From Pseudomonas laurentiana (lineage in GTDB: Bacteria; Pseudomonadota; Gammaproteobacteria; Pseudomonadales; Pseudomonadaceae), in assembly GCF_014648275.1 (NCBI RefSeq), contig NZ_BMQU01000002.1:62001-126000 (forward strand): a stretch of 64,000 nt of DNA, read 5' to 3'. Position numbers and translations under genes: made by a program. The notes below the pieces were generated by a model, which saw only the letters and a list, made by a program, of their open reading frames with translations, was not told the origin of the DNA and ran no database searches. Within the stretch, counting starts at the first letter, position 1. Each line of letters begins with the position of its first letter. Shown here piece by piece: positions 50,832-59,460 of this stretch.

Positions 50832-51551
50832 ATGAGCTCAGATCAAACTGTTTCTATCGCTCATCCGGCAATTGTCTCAAGCGGCCTGACCAAATGGTTT
50901 GGGGAAGGGGACGCGCGAATGAAGGCTGTCGACCATGTGTCACTGGTCGCACAGTTTGGTGAAATGGTGTTTATCGTCGGCCCGTCAGGGAGCGGCAAGA
51001 CCACGCTGCTCAGCATGATTTCGGGCATCCTCAAGCCTGATTCCGGTACGGTGCATATCAACGGGAGAGACATATGGGCCTTGAGCAACGACCAGTTGGC
51101 CGAGTTACGCCTCAATAGCATTGGCTTCGTGTTTCAGGACTATCACCTTTTTGCGCGATTGACCGCTGCCGAAAACGTCGCGATTCCGTTGATCCTCAAA
51201 CATTGCGACTGGGACGATGCCATCGTGCAGGCGAATCGAAGCCTGGAAGTGGTGGGCCTAACGGGGCGAGGTGACATTCGTCCAGTCAAGCTGTCTGGCG
51301 GCGAACAACAGCGGGTAGCCATTGCTCGCGCAATCATTGGCAGCCCGCAAATATTGATTCTCGATGAGCCTACCGCGTCCCTTGATGGCGACACGGGGAA
51401 GATGATCATTGCCTTTGTGAAGTCGAAGATACTCAACACGCAGCGCTGCATTCTTATCGTCACTCACGATGTACGGATCAACGAGTACGCCGACCGCATC
51501 ATCCACATGGAAGACGGTCGTATTATCGAGTCTGATCGGCCTGTACCATGA
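50832..51551 (+). CDS. ABC exporter ATP-binding protein (LolD/DevA-like)
   Basis: 239 residues: Walker A GPSGSGKTTLL (about 54-64), Q-loop FVFQDYHLF, signature LSGGEQQRVAIARA, Walker B ILILDEPTASLDG and H-loop VTHDVR. The order and length match the MacB/LolD/DevA type that works with an FtsX-like permease. It overlaps the next gene by ATGA (51548-51551) and is the first of four coupled genes encoding a tripartite exporter. Confidence 0.93.
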   Translation: MSSDQTVSIAHPAIVSSGLTKWFGEGDARMKAVDHVSLVAQFGEMVFIVGPSGSGKTTLLSMISGILKPDSGTVHINGRDIWALSNDQLAELRLNSIGFVFQDYHLFARLTAAENVAIPLILKHCDWDDAIVQANRSLEVVGLTGRGDIRPVKLSGGEQQRVAIARAIIGSPQILILDEPTASLDGDTGKMIIAFVKSKILNTQRCILIVTHDVRINEYADRIIHMEDGRIIESDRPVP

Positions 51552-52435
51552 GGAACCGATTACTGTTCGTGCTAGCGGTCATCGGGGTGCTGGCCGGATT
51601 GGTTGCCGCCTACCTGCTCGGACGCACACCTCACGCCTTGCCGCCTGCCTTTGCACCGGCGAGCAGTCCCTACGAAACCGCCATTTATGCTAACGGCATT
51701 ATCGAAAGCGAGCAGTCCGGCGGCTCCAACATCGTGATCTATCCGCAGGTTTCCGGGCCAGTCACACAAGTACTGGTGCACGAAGGGCAGGTGATCACTC
51801 GCGACATGCCTCTGGTAGCCATTGACGACGCTGTGCCCAGGGCGAACGTTGAATTGGCACAGGCCAACCTGAGAACCGCTCAGGATCAATACACCAAGCG
51901 CCTGGCGTCCTACAGGCTCGATCCGAAATCCATCAGCAAGGACACGCTGGACACTGCAAAAAATGCCACGACCCAGGCCCAGGCTGCTCTCAAGGCAGCA
52001 AATGCCTCGCTTGCGCAATACGTGATCAAGGCCCCGGTGGATGGGGTGATCCTGGCCATCAATACTACTGCAGGCAGCTACGTATCTTCTCAGGGCGCTT
52101 ATGACACCTACATCCAGCAATTCAGCCCGCTAGTGGTGATGAGTGCTGAACAGACCCACCTGGCAGTGCGCTGCTATGTCGATGAGATCCTGATCGCCCG
52201 TTTGCCGGCCCCCGAGCATATTCGGGCACAAATGTTGATTCATGGCTCGGATATCAAGGTGCCCCTGGAGTTCGTCCGCGTGCAACCGTATGTGTCGCCG
52301 AAAATTCAGTTGTCCAACCAGCGCCAGGAGAAAGTCGACCTGCGGGTGTTGCCGGTCCTGTTCCGGTTTGAGAAAAAAGACCTTCCAATGGTGTATCCGG
52401 GGCAGTTGGTGGATGTCTTCATAGGGCAGAAATGA
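51548..52435 (+). CDS. Membrane-fusion protein of ABC exporter (HlyD/DevB-like)
   Basis: 295 residues; N-terminal membrane segment LLFVLAVIGVLAGLVAAYLL, lipoyl-like halves (GPVTQVLVHEGQVI and APVDGVILAINTTAGSYV) flanking a helical hairpin (VELAQANLRTAQDQYTKRLA), and a C-terminal beta domain. This periplasmic adaptor would join the permease and the outer-membrane factor encoded next. The gene is joined to its neighbours by ATGA overlaps at both ends. Confidence 0.9.
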   Translation: MRNRLLFVLAVIGVLAGLVAAYLLGRTPHALPPAFAPASSPYETAIYANGIIESEQSGGSNIVIYPQVSGPVTQVLVHEGQVITRDMPLVAIDDAVPRANVELAQANLRTAQDQYTKRLASYRLDPKSISKDTLDTAKNATTQAQAALKAANASLAQYVIKAPVDGVILAINTTAGSYVSSQGAYDTYIQQFSPLVVMSAEQTHLAVRCYVDEILIARLPAPEHIRAQMLIHGSDIKVPLEFVRVQPYVSPKIQLSNQRQEKVDLRVLPVLFRFEKKDLPMVYPGQLVDVFIGQK

Positions 52436-53928
52436 TGTGTCAGTCCAACGTGCATCACTCCCTGCATCCTTTTGCCTGGGTGTTTTACGCCATGGGACTG
52501 CTGGTCGTGAGCGCGTGTACGGTTGGCCCCGACTTCTCGCGTCCAGCCGCACCGTCGCAGACCACCTATATCCCTGATCCAGTAGCCGCCACCCTCCCGG
52601 CGCAGGGCCAGGCACAACACTTTCTGTCAGGTGCAGCAGTCGCGCCCGACTGGTGGCGGCTATTCAAGTCTGCGTCGCTGGATACGATGGTTCACCAAGC
52701 CATTGCCAACAACCAGACGCTGCAGGCTGCCGAAGCCAGCCTGCGACGAAGCCAGAACACACTCATGGCCGGCTATGGCGTCTTCTATCCACACCTTGAT
52801 GCGCATGCAGGTGCGACCCGGGAGCGCAATGCGCCTCTGCAACCAGGGCTGACAACAAACGGATCGATTTTCAACGTAGTCACCCTGAGTGGAACGATCA
52901 GTTACACCCTTGATGTCTTTGGAGGAGAGCGTCGTAGCGTGGAGGGGCTGCAGGCGGAGGTCGATTATCAAACCTGGCAGACCCAAGCGGCTTACCTCAC
53001 GCTCACCGCAAATGTGGTCAATACTGCAATCGCTCGTGCGGCCTACGCGGCACAATTGCACGCAACGGAGCAATTGATCTCGCTACAAAAGCAACAACTG
53101 CAGACCACTCAAGTACAGGTACATAGCGGTACCGCCCCCTTTTCAGCCATTCTCAGCTTGCGCAGCCTGATTGCCAGCAATGAGGCCTTGGTGCCGGCGT
53201 TGGCACAGAAAATCAGCCAGGCAGAGCATTTGCTCGCGACCCTGGAGGGCGTTGCACCCAGTGAAGCCAGGCTTCCTGACATCGTGTTGACGGGGCTTTC
53301 ACTGCCCACCGATTTGCCAGTCAGCCTACCGTCCTTACTGGTACGACAGCGACCCGATATTTTGTCCGCAGAAGCACAGCTGCACCGGGCCAGTGCCGAC
53401 ATTGGCGTAGCAACCGCTGCGATGTTTCCCAGTTTCAGCCTGACGGGAACCTATGGTGCCGCAGGCTCGGACATGGGCTCACTGTTCGCAAGCGGGGGGC
53501 GGTTCTGGAGTGTCGGGCCATCAGTCGACATTCCTCTGTTTCACGCAGGCAGCCTGTGGTTTGGTCGTAAAGCTGCCATCAATGCCTATCAGCAGGCGAC
53601 GGCGAACTATCGGCAAACCGTACTCGACGCATTCGCACAAGTTGCAGATGCATTAAAGGCCCTGGAGTTCGATGCGCAAGCCTTGCAAAAGCAGGCTGAG
53701 GCACAAGCTGCTGCTGAGGAGGCACTGCGTTTGCTGCAAGCAAACTATCAGTCCGGTCTGGTGACCTACCTGGATCTGCTGATAGCCGATGTACAGCTTC
53801 ATCAAGTCAACATTGCGTATCTGCAAGCGCTTGCTCAACGATATCAGGATACTGTTGGGCTGTTTGTCGCATTGGGGGGCGGCTGGTGGAACGCCCCGGC
53901 CTCGACCGAGAACAGGCAGCAGCCATGA
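52432..53928 (+). CDS. Outer-membrane efflux lipoprotein, NodT/TolC-like
   Basis: 498 residues with signal and lipobox region MGLLVVSACTVGPDF (Cys29), then two OEP repeats (SLDTMVHQAIANNQTLQAAE; LPSLLVRQRPDILSAEAQLH; the RPDI segment is the family marker). It would form the outer-membrane channel of the exporter. The OMF gene lies within the ABC operon, between adaptor and permease, so the system is self-contained. It overlaps the permease start by ATGA. Confidence 0.92.
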   Translation: MMCQSNVHHSLHPFAWVFYAMGLLVVSACTVGPDFSRPAAPSQTTYIPDPVAATLPAQGQAQHFLSGAAVAPDWWRLFKSASLDTMVHQAIANNQTLQAAEASLRRSQNTLMAGYGVFYPHLDAHAGATRERNAPLQPGLTTNGSIFNVVTLSGTISYTLDVFGGERRSVEGLQAEVDYQTWQTQAAYLTLTANVVNTAIARAAYAAQLHATEQLISLQKQQLQTTQVQVHSGTAPFSAILSLRSLIASNEALVPALAQKISQAEHLLATLEGVAPSEARLPDIVLTGLSLPTDLPVSLPSLLVRQRPDILSAEAQLHRASADIGVATAAMFPSFSLTGTYGAAGSDMGSLFASGGRFWSVGPSVDIPLFHAGSLWFGRKAAINAYQQATANYRQTVLDAFAQVADALKALEFDAQALQKQAEAQAAAEEALRLLQANYQSGLVTYLDLLIADVQLHQVNIAYLQALAQRYQDTVGLFVALGGGWWNAPASTENRQQP

Positions 53929-55067
53929 AGTACCCAGGCATCCTTCGAATCGGCTTCAGGCTGCTGGTCAATGACAGGGCCAAGTTCTCAGCGCTGCTGG
54001 TGGGGATTACCTTCTCGGTGTTCCTGATGATGCAGATGACGGCCATGTTTGCCGGCATCCTCAACCGCGCCTACTCGACCGTGACCAATATCGGCGCGGC
54101 GATGTGGATCATGGACCCGGCCGTTAATACCCCGACCAGTGTCATTCCTCTGCCGGATTATCTGCTCGACGCCGTACGCAGCATGGAGCAGGTCCGCTAT
54201 GCGGTGCCGGTGTTCATTGGCGGCGCCCAGGTCAAACTGGCCAGTGGCACCTATCAGCCAGTCAGCGTAATAGGCCTCGACGATACCAGCCTGTTCGGTC
54301 GACCGGAGCTCGAGCAGGGTACTATCGAGGACATCTATGCAGAAAACGCATTCGTCGTGGTTCACGATGCCGAATACTCAAAACTGGAAAGTCCCAAGAT
54401 CGGTACCGCCTTCGAACTCAACGACCACCGCGGCACCATCGTCGGCATTGCCAAGGTGTTGACCAGTGGCTTGACCGGTGTACCCACGCTCTACACGACC
54501 TACCGGCGAGCCATCGAATACATCCCGACCACCCGTTTCACCGTGTCTTACATTCTGTTGGAACCCAAGAGCAAAGCCGCAGAGGCGGTGATCAAGCAGC
54601 AGGTTGCGCAATTGGGCTATGTCGCCTTGAACAGGGGAGAGTTCAACCAACGCATTACCGACTACTACGTCTACCAGACAGGGGTGGGCACCAACATATT
54701 GATGATGACCGTTATCAGTTTTCTGGTCGGTTTATCTATCTCTGGACAAACGTTCTATACCTTTATTCTAGAGAACCTGGACAAGTTTGCGGCCCTCAAG
54801 GCCATCGGTGCAAAAGGGCGTGAGCTGATCTACATGATCCTCTTCATGGCGACCTTCACCGCGTTGACGGGGTATGGGCTCGGTGTCGGCCTGGTCACAC
54901 TGATGATTTCAATCGCACGCAGCTATCTACCCAACTATGCAGCAATCATCACGTACTGGAACCTGGGCCTGGCATTTGGCCTGGTGCTTTTGATCGCAGG
55001 GGTTTCAAGTTATGTGGGCGTGCGCAAGGTGCTCAGAATCGAGCCTTTTGACATTTTCAGAGGATAA
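53925..55067 (+). CDS. ABC exporter permease, FtsX/DevC-like
   Basis: About 380 residues with four membrane helices: one near the N-terminus (FSALLVGITFSVFLMMQMTA) and three in the C-terminal FtsX domain (ILMMTVISFLVGLSISGQTF, YMILFMATFTALTGYGLGVG, LGLAFGLVLLIAGVSSYVGV), with a periplasmic MacB-like domain between. The start is ATG 53925. The DevBCA-type family exports lipids, glycolipids or small toxins; the substrate here is unknown. Confidence 0.9.
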   Translation: MKYPGILRIGFRLLVNDRAKFSALLVGITFSVFLMMQMTAMFAGILNRAYSTVTNIGAAMWIMDPAVNTPTSVIPLPDYLLDAVRSMEQVRYAVPVFIGGAQVKLASGTYQPVSVIGLDDTSLFGRPELEQGTIEDIYAENAFVVVHDAEYSKLESPKIGTAFELNDHRGTIVGIAKVLTSGLTGVPTLYTTYRRAIEYIPTTRFTVSYILLEPKSKAAEAVIKQQVAQLGYVALNRGEFNQRITDYYVYQTGVGTNILMMTVISFLVGLSISGQTFYTFILENLDKFAALKAIGAKGRELIYMILFMATFTALTGYGLGVGLVTLMISIARSYLPNYAAIITYWNLGLAFGLVLLIAGVSSYVGVRKVLRIEPFDIFRG

Positions 55068-55092
55068 CCGAGCAGTCGTAGGCAGCGCACCT

Positions 55093-55659
55093 TCAGTTGG
55101 CGGCCCCATGCCGCAACACTTCAATGCAAAACGCCGACTCGTAAGGAGGGACGTTGCATTCCACAATATCAGTAGCCGCAACTTGCAGATGCACTCCGAC
55201 AATGTCGGCATGAATCGGTTGCTGACAGACATGTCGATCGACCAACACCGCCGTGTAAACCCGACGAGCCCCCAATTGCGCCAAGTACGCACACGTACGC
55301 AGGAGCGAATGGCCTTCAAACAGCACGTCATCGACAACAAGCAGGGTGCTGTTGGAGAGGTCCAGCGCACCCAAAAGCGGATTTTCGGTCAATTGCGTGC
55401 GGGTATGCAGCACTTTGAGGTCATCGGCATAACGTTTGACCTTGAGCGGGTAAAGAGGTAAATCCGGCAAACCGGTCTGACGTGAAAGGTGTTGCTGTAG
55501 TCGTTGTGCCAGCGGTTCGCCCCGGCGCTGGATACCAATCAGTACGGCATGAGCGGGTGGTAACAGTGCCGCAGCCTGTCGCGCCATCGCCTGAAGTACC
55601 GAATCCAGCTCATCGTTCTCATACAAACGCACCCTTTGACCCACAGGTGTAATCGGCAT
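55093..55659 (-). CDS. PyrR-like phosphoribosyltransferase
   Basis: About 188 residues starting MPITPVGQRVRLYENDELDS. The PRPP-binding site is VVDDVLFEGHSLLRT and the fold matches PyrR/uracil phosphoribosyltransferases. In Pseudomonas, pyrR usually lies just before pyrB; here it is alone next to an exporter operon. ATG 55659 is chosen because GTGAGAG lies just before, over an upstream start at 55776. Regulation of pyrimidine genes cannot be assumed for this orphan copy. Confidence 0.85.
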   Translation of the reverse strand: MPITPVGQRVRLYENDELDSVLQAMARQAAALLPPAHAVLIGIQRRGEPLAQRLQQHLSRQTGLPDLPLYPLKVKRYADDLKVLHTRTQLTENPLLGALDLSNSTLLVVDDVLFEGHSLLRTCAYLAQLGARRVYTAVLVDRHVCQQPIHADIVGVHLQVAATDIVECNVPPYESAFCIEVLRHGAAN

Positions 55660-55768
55660 GGCACTCTCACTTTGAGCGTAGATAGATTGATCATAGCGCA
55701 AGGAACTGTAGTGGCGATTTTCGTGCGGTAAGGGCAGGGGAAGAACGCCACAGGATTTTATAAATAAG

Positions 55769-55800
55769 TAACTCAACTAAATAGACATTTAGTTGAGTTA
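55769..55800. repeat. 14-bp perfect inverted repeat
   Basis: TAACTCAACTAAAT and ATTTAGTTGAGTTA around AGAC. It lies about 110 bases upstream of the PyrR-like start and is followed on the + strand by TAGTCTTTTTG, so it could be an operator or a terminator-like hairpin. Confidence 0.65.
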
Positions 55801-56034
55801 TAGTCTTTTTGTATATAGAAACAGGTTAATGCATCAGATGCGCTAGGGGTAGCCTATACATGCGCGTCATTTTTCAAGCAAGTACGGCATCATTTGATCG
55901 CGTGCCAGAAACACGACTAATCGGTTACAAACCACAAATCAACGAAAACAGCATGCTCTGAATCTGGTACCCAAGCACTGAATGAGCACGAGCGAAAGGA
56001 CTGTTGCAACCAAACTAAGACCTGAATCACAACA

Positions 56035-56271
56035 TCATCCAGGATGTACCGGAAGCTGCAACTTGCTGGCAACATTTTGGCTGACATAAATGCCCAAGCC
56101 AACGCTACCAGATCGCGCATTGGGCTGAGCAAGCAAGAAAAAAGGCTTGTGCGTTATCGCAATGTATTCACGAACGCTCGTTATTCCCGGGAGGTCCGGT
56201 TGCCGATCGGTTCGACTATGAAGACAAACTGGTCGATGTCCCGCACATGCTGATCGGCAATGTTTCAACAA
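56035..56271 (-). pseudogene. Possible histidine-kinase C-terminal remnant
   Basis: A 78-codon frame on the minus strand contains HKPFFLLAQPNARSG followed by SVGLGIYVSQNVASKL, resembling the F box (PFF) and G2 box (GxGLGLxxS) of a histidine kinase ATPase domain. The frame opens without the N-box or kinase H box and ends abruptly. The similarity is by eye only and short, so this is a weak call; the part before PFF does not look like a kinase. Confidence 0.25.
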
Positions 56272-56408
56272 ATGGACCGCCGTGATCCGTTGAACGTTCG
56301 CCTAGGAATCTCACAGAAGGAATTCCTGCTGGAGTCCAGCAGAGAGCCAAAGCTGTTGTGAGCCATGCTGAAAAGCAGCCTGCCATGGGTCTGAGGCCTC
56401 AATACAAA

Positions 56409-56436
56409 CTTACTCATAATGTATATTATGTTAAAT
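56409..56436 (+). other. dif: dif site (XerC/XerD chromosome resolution site)
   Basis: The stretch from 56415 to 56436 (CATAATGTATATTATG then TTAAAT) is identical to the corresponding 22 bases of the E. coli dif site, covering the inner XerC arm, the six-base centre and the XerD arm. The outer six bases of the XerC arm (CTTACT) differ from the usual GGTGCG/GATTCG. This identifies the chromosome dimer resolution site, or a dif-like copy, and so the replication terminus. Confidence 0.85.
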
Positions 56437-56880
56437 TATGTGTCAGGAAAGGATGGCCGACCTTTGTCCATTTCCACTAACCCCCTAACCCCCGGTCGCT
56501 TTTCCACAAAACCCCGTTTCCTAGCAAACCCGGCCACGGACTTCCGAGATTGGCCGATCAACCCCAACTGGAGAATTTTCCAAGGCAACCGTGCCGCTGA
56601 TTCCTCCGAGGGAATCGAAAAGAACGTGTGGAAACGCGAGATTCGATGCGTTACCCAGTTCATGGATTTCTACCTAAAGGACGTGTCAGCTAAACGGGAC
56701 AACGTGGCCTCCGAAAAGCTCGAATCTTTATTCAGTTAATCGACAGCTCACCCGCATCACATTTCCGATTTCCAAGTACCATCGTCGGACTCTTCAAATC
56801 ATTGCCACACATGCCCCTTACACGAGCCATGACATGAGCAAAGCCAGCAGGTGTAATGACACAGGGCAAGTGCTGGTGCG

Positions 56881-57660
56881 TTAGAAGGCAGGCACAACAT
56901 CGCCGTGATAGCGCTCAAGGATGAACTTCTTAACTTCGGGGGAATTAAGCAAAGCGCCGAGTTTTAGTACCGCCGGGGCGTTCGCCTGATCGCGACGTAC
57001 ATACAGGTAATTGGCGTATGGTGACTCCGAGCTTTCGATAAACAGAGCATCCTTGTGAGGTTCAAGCTTTGCTTCCAACGCATAGTTGGCTTTGATCAAT
57101 GCCAAGTCGACCTGGTTAAGCACGCGCGGCAACATGGCCGCCTCTAGCTCCTGAAATTTCAGATGTTTGGGGTTGCTGACGATGTCGAGGCGCGTCGCCA
57201 TGATGTTGTCGGGATCTTTAAGGGTGATCAAGCCTTGCTTGGCGATCAACAGCAGTGCACGACCGGAGTTGGTCGGATCGTTGGGGATTGCGATGGTAGC
57301 GCCATCCTTGAGCTCACTGATGGATTTGATCTTCTTCGAGTAGGCACCGAAGGGTTCGACGTGCACGGCGACAATTGGCACCTGATCGCTGCTTGGGCGG
57401 TCTTTTTTGTACGCCTCGTAGTACGGCTTGCTCTGGAAGTAATTGGCGTCCAGCAAGCCTTCATCTGTCTGCCGATCTGGCTGGATATAGTCAGAGAAGA
57501 CTTTAACATCCAGCGTTACCCCCTCCTTGGCCAGCTCAGGTTTGAGAAATTCCAGGATCTCGGCATGGGGCACAGGCACCACTGCGATTTTCAGGGTTTC
57601 GGCATAGGCAGAACCCATGGCAGTAACCAGCAGTGCAACGGAGAGAGCGACACGTTTCAC
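56881..57660 (-). CDS. MetQ/NlpA-type substrate-binding protein
   Basis: About 259 residues with signal peptide KRVALSVALLVTAMGSAYA and the NLPA domain (LKIAVVPVPHAEILEFLKPE, VFSDYIQPDRQTDEGLLDAN, IAIPNDPTNSGRALLL, KANYALEA). The family binds methionine or related amino acids for an ABC importer, but no permease or ATPase gene is adjacent, so it would serve a remote transporter. GTG 57660 overlaps the solA-like stop as GTGA, so the two are coupled. Confidence 0.88.
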   Translation of the reverse strand: MKRVALSVALLVTAMGSAYAETLKIAVVPVPHAEILEFLKPELAKEGVTLDVKVFSDYIQPDRQTDEGLLDANYFQSKPYYEAYKKDRPSSDQVPIVAVHVEPFGAYSKKIKSISELKDGATIAIPNDPTNSGRALLLIAKQGLITLKDPDNIMATRLDIVSNPKHLKFQELEAAMLPRVLNQVDLALIKANYALEAKLEPHKDALFIESSESPYANYLYVRRDQANAPAVLKLGALLNSPEVKKFILERYHGDVVPAF

Positions 57661-58835
57661 GATAGTTTTCCTTCGAAGCGTTTCAGGGAGAATGATGAGA
57701 GATCCAAATCGGTCGAGCCGCGCATACACCACTGCGCAAACGCTTCGCCCAGTGCAGCGGAATGTTTGAAGCCGTGACCGGAACAGGCTGACACCACCAA
57801 GGTGTGCTGTAACGACGGATGCTCGTCGATGATGAAATGTCGATCCGGCGTCACGGTGTAGGCGCAGACCGCCGACTTGACCACCTTCGAGGTAACGCCG
57901 GAGATGCGGCCATGCACCTGCTGCTCATACATGTCCTGCTCTTCGGCCGCCGAGACCGTACGATCCATTGTTTGTGGCAATGAAGAAGTGTGGTACTGCG
58001 CGGTGGCGATTTTCAGGCTGCCCTCGCCGGTTAACGCAGGGAAGCCGTAGTTGATTTTGTCGTCTCCACGACCGTGGGTGAGGATAAACGTCGGTGAGTG
58101 GCCCACCAGCCCGGCGCTCTCCTCCAGCTCGAACCAGAAAAGCTTCTGCCGATAGACACTGAGCAGGCTGTCAAACGGCTCGCCCAACAAGCCACCGATC
58201 CAGTTGCCCGCGCTGATCACAAGCTTATCGGCAAACAGCGTGCGCTGGTTTGTAATGACCGTAACGCCCTTCTCGTCCGAACTGATATCGGTGACTGTCT
58301 CGCCCTTATACAGGATGGCGCCATTCTGTTCGGCCTGCTTGAGCTGCACATCGATGCAGCGCTCAGGGCGGACGAAGCCACCACCTGGTTCAAAGTAACC
58401 GATGGCGGTATCGTGCACGTTGGCGAACTGCGGGAAGCGCTGGCGAATCTGCTCGGCGGACAACACTTCATGCTCAATGCCATAGGTCTGCGCCAGGCCA
58501 ATGGTGCGCTGGGTGAAGTCTGTTTTATCGTTTGGGTCGAACTCAGGGCTTGAGGTCAGTACCAACAGACCGGACTGTTCGAACAGTGACTCCCCCGTCA
58601 GTTCCTCGAGCTCACGCCAAATGCGATGGGAATTGCGCACGATGGGAACGTATTGCGCACCCTCACCTACCGAAAGTCGGGTAATGCGCGTATCGCCATG
58701 GCTGGAACCCAAGTTGTGGGGTGGGTGATGACGGTCGATACCGACCACATTCGCACCGGCCTTCGCCAATTGATAAACCGTTGCAGCGCCCATGGCACCT
58801 AAGCCGAGAACCACTACTTCACACCGCTTGCCCAT
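57657..58835 (-). CDS. solA: N-methyl-tryptophan/sarcosine oxidase-like FAD enzyme
   Basis: 392 residues, DAO/MTOX family: FAD site VVVLGLGAMGAATVYQLAKA (N-terminus), GSSHGDTRITRL (SolA signature), SACSGHGFKHSAALGEAFA near the C-terminus with the cysteine that carries covalent FAD in this family (Cys in SACSGHG), and YTVTPDRHFIIDEHP. Likely to oxidise N-methylated amino acids to formaldehyde, H2O2 and free amino acid. The substrate is not certain. The binding protein next to it may supply it. Confidence 0.88.
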   Translation of the reverse strand: MGKRCEVVVLGLGAMGAATVYQLAKAGANVVGIDRHHPPHNLGSSHGDTRITRLSVGEGAQYVPIVRNSHRIWRELEELTGESLFEQSGLLVLTSSPEFDPNDKTDFTQRTIGLAQTYGIEHEVLSAEQIRQRFPQFANVHDTAIGYFEPGGGFVRPERCIDVQLKQAEQNGAILYKGETVTDISSDEKGVTVITNQRTLFADKLVISAGNWIGGLLGEPFDSLLSVYRQKLFWFELEESAGLVGHSPTFILTHGRGDDKINYGFPALTGEGSLKIATAQYHTSSLPQTMDRTVSAAEEQDMYEQQVHGRISGVTSKVVKSAVCAYTVTPDRHFIIDEHPSLQHTLVVSACSGHGFKHSAALGEAFAQWCMRGSTDLDLSSFSLKRFEGKLS

Positions 58836-59103
58836 TAATTCTCGCCTAGTAAAAAAGCCGATAGTTGAGAGCGAAAACGATAGAGAATCAACAACTAAAA
58901 GAGCATAAACATATGCCCAAATACATGACTACGGCTACTACCCCACTGCTGCTGCCTGCCGAAGTAGAAACGGTCAGTACTGGCGAAGCCCGACTAAAAG
59001 TTACTTGATCCCTAAGCCGTAACAACAGCCACTTCAAAGTTCGGCGGAACGCCGGCTATTGCATTCACTTGATATCCGCCGGGCAATGAAGTCCTTCTCT
59101 GCA

Positions 59104-59131
59104 ATAAAAAAGGGCCCTGCGTAAGGCCCTT
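59104..59131 (-). terminator. Rho-independent terminator after the MvaT remnant
   Basis: On the minus strand AAGGGCC and GGCCCTT pair around an eight-base loop and are followed by TTTTATTG. This standard terminator lies 19 bases beyond the MvaT-remnant stop, so the end of the original gene was kept. Confidence 0.82.
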
Positions 59132-59149
59132 CATGTTTACAAACCAACA

Positions 59150-59460
59150 TCACGTTGCGAGCCAAGACTCCACGGTGTCAGAACCGTATTGAGCCTTCCA
59201 CTCCTTCAGCGTTTTATGATTCCCGCCTTTGGTTTCGACGACTTCACCTGAATGAGGGTTTTTATAAACCTTAACTTGGCGAGGTTTGCGAGTGCCTGCT
59301 TTGGATTCGGTAGCTGATGCATGACGTCCGGCTTGTGGATCAAGCAGATTGATCACGTTTTCAAGCTGTAACCGTACTCGTCAAGCAACGAGCACGGCCC
59401 CGCCTTAGCGTCCGCCTGATGCTCGATGGCGTGCCACGCTTCGAAAAGCTCGCGATAGGT
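59150..59460 (-). pseudogene. MvaT/TurA-family gene, 5' truncated and frameshifted
   Basis: The last 68 codons (from GTG 59356) give the MvaT C-terminal DNA-binding domain: RQVKVYKNPHSGEVVETKGG then NHKTLKEWKAQYGSDTVESW. Upstream, another frame encodes LLDEYGYSLK, which in MvaT proteins is directly joined to NVINLLDP; one missing base in an A-run explains the break. The frame with DEYGYSL runs back to the stop of the aminotransferase gene (TGA at 59463-59461), so the coiled-coil dimerisation region is missing. The 68-residue domain could still be made. Confidence 0.8.

Larger units (their letters stand above)
55660..56880. other. 1.2-kb region around dif, no intact gene
   Basis: AT-rich between the PyrR-like gene and the end of the MetQ-like gene. 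It contains a 14-bp inverted repeat (55769-55800), a possible histidine-kinase remnant (56035-56271), the dif-like site (56409-56436) and an open frame of 106 codons at 56419-56739 (+) without recognisable domains. Confidence 0.6.

Noticed and set aside
56419-56739. 106-codon frame next to dif
   Set aside because: Overlaps the dif arm, no domain or ribosome site; mentioned only as content of the region.
58914-59009. Short frame (MPKYMTTATTPLLLP...) between solA and the MvaT remnant
   Set aside because: About 31 codons, weak ribosome site and no relative recognised.
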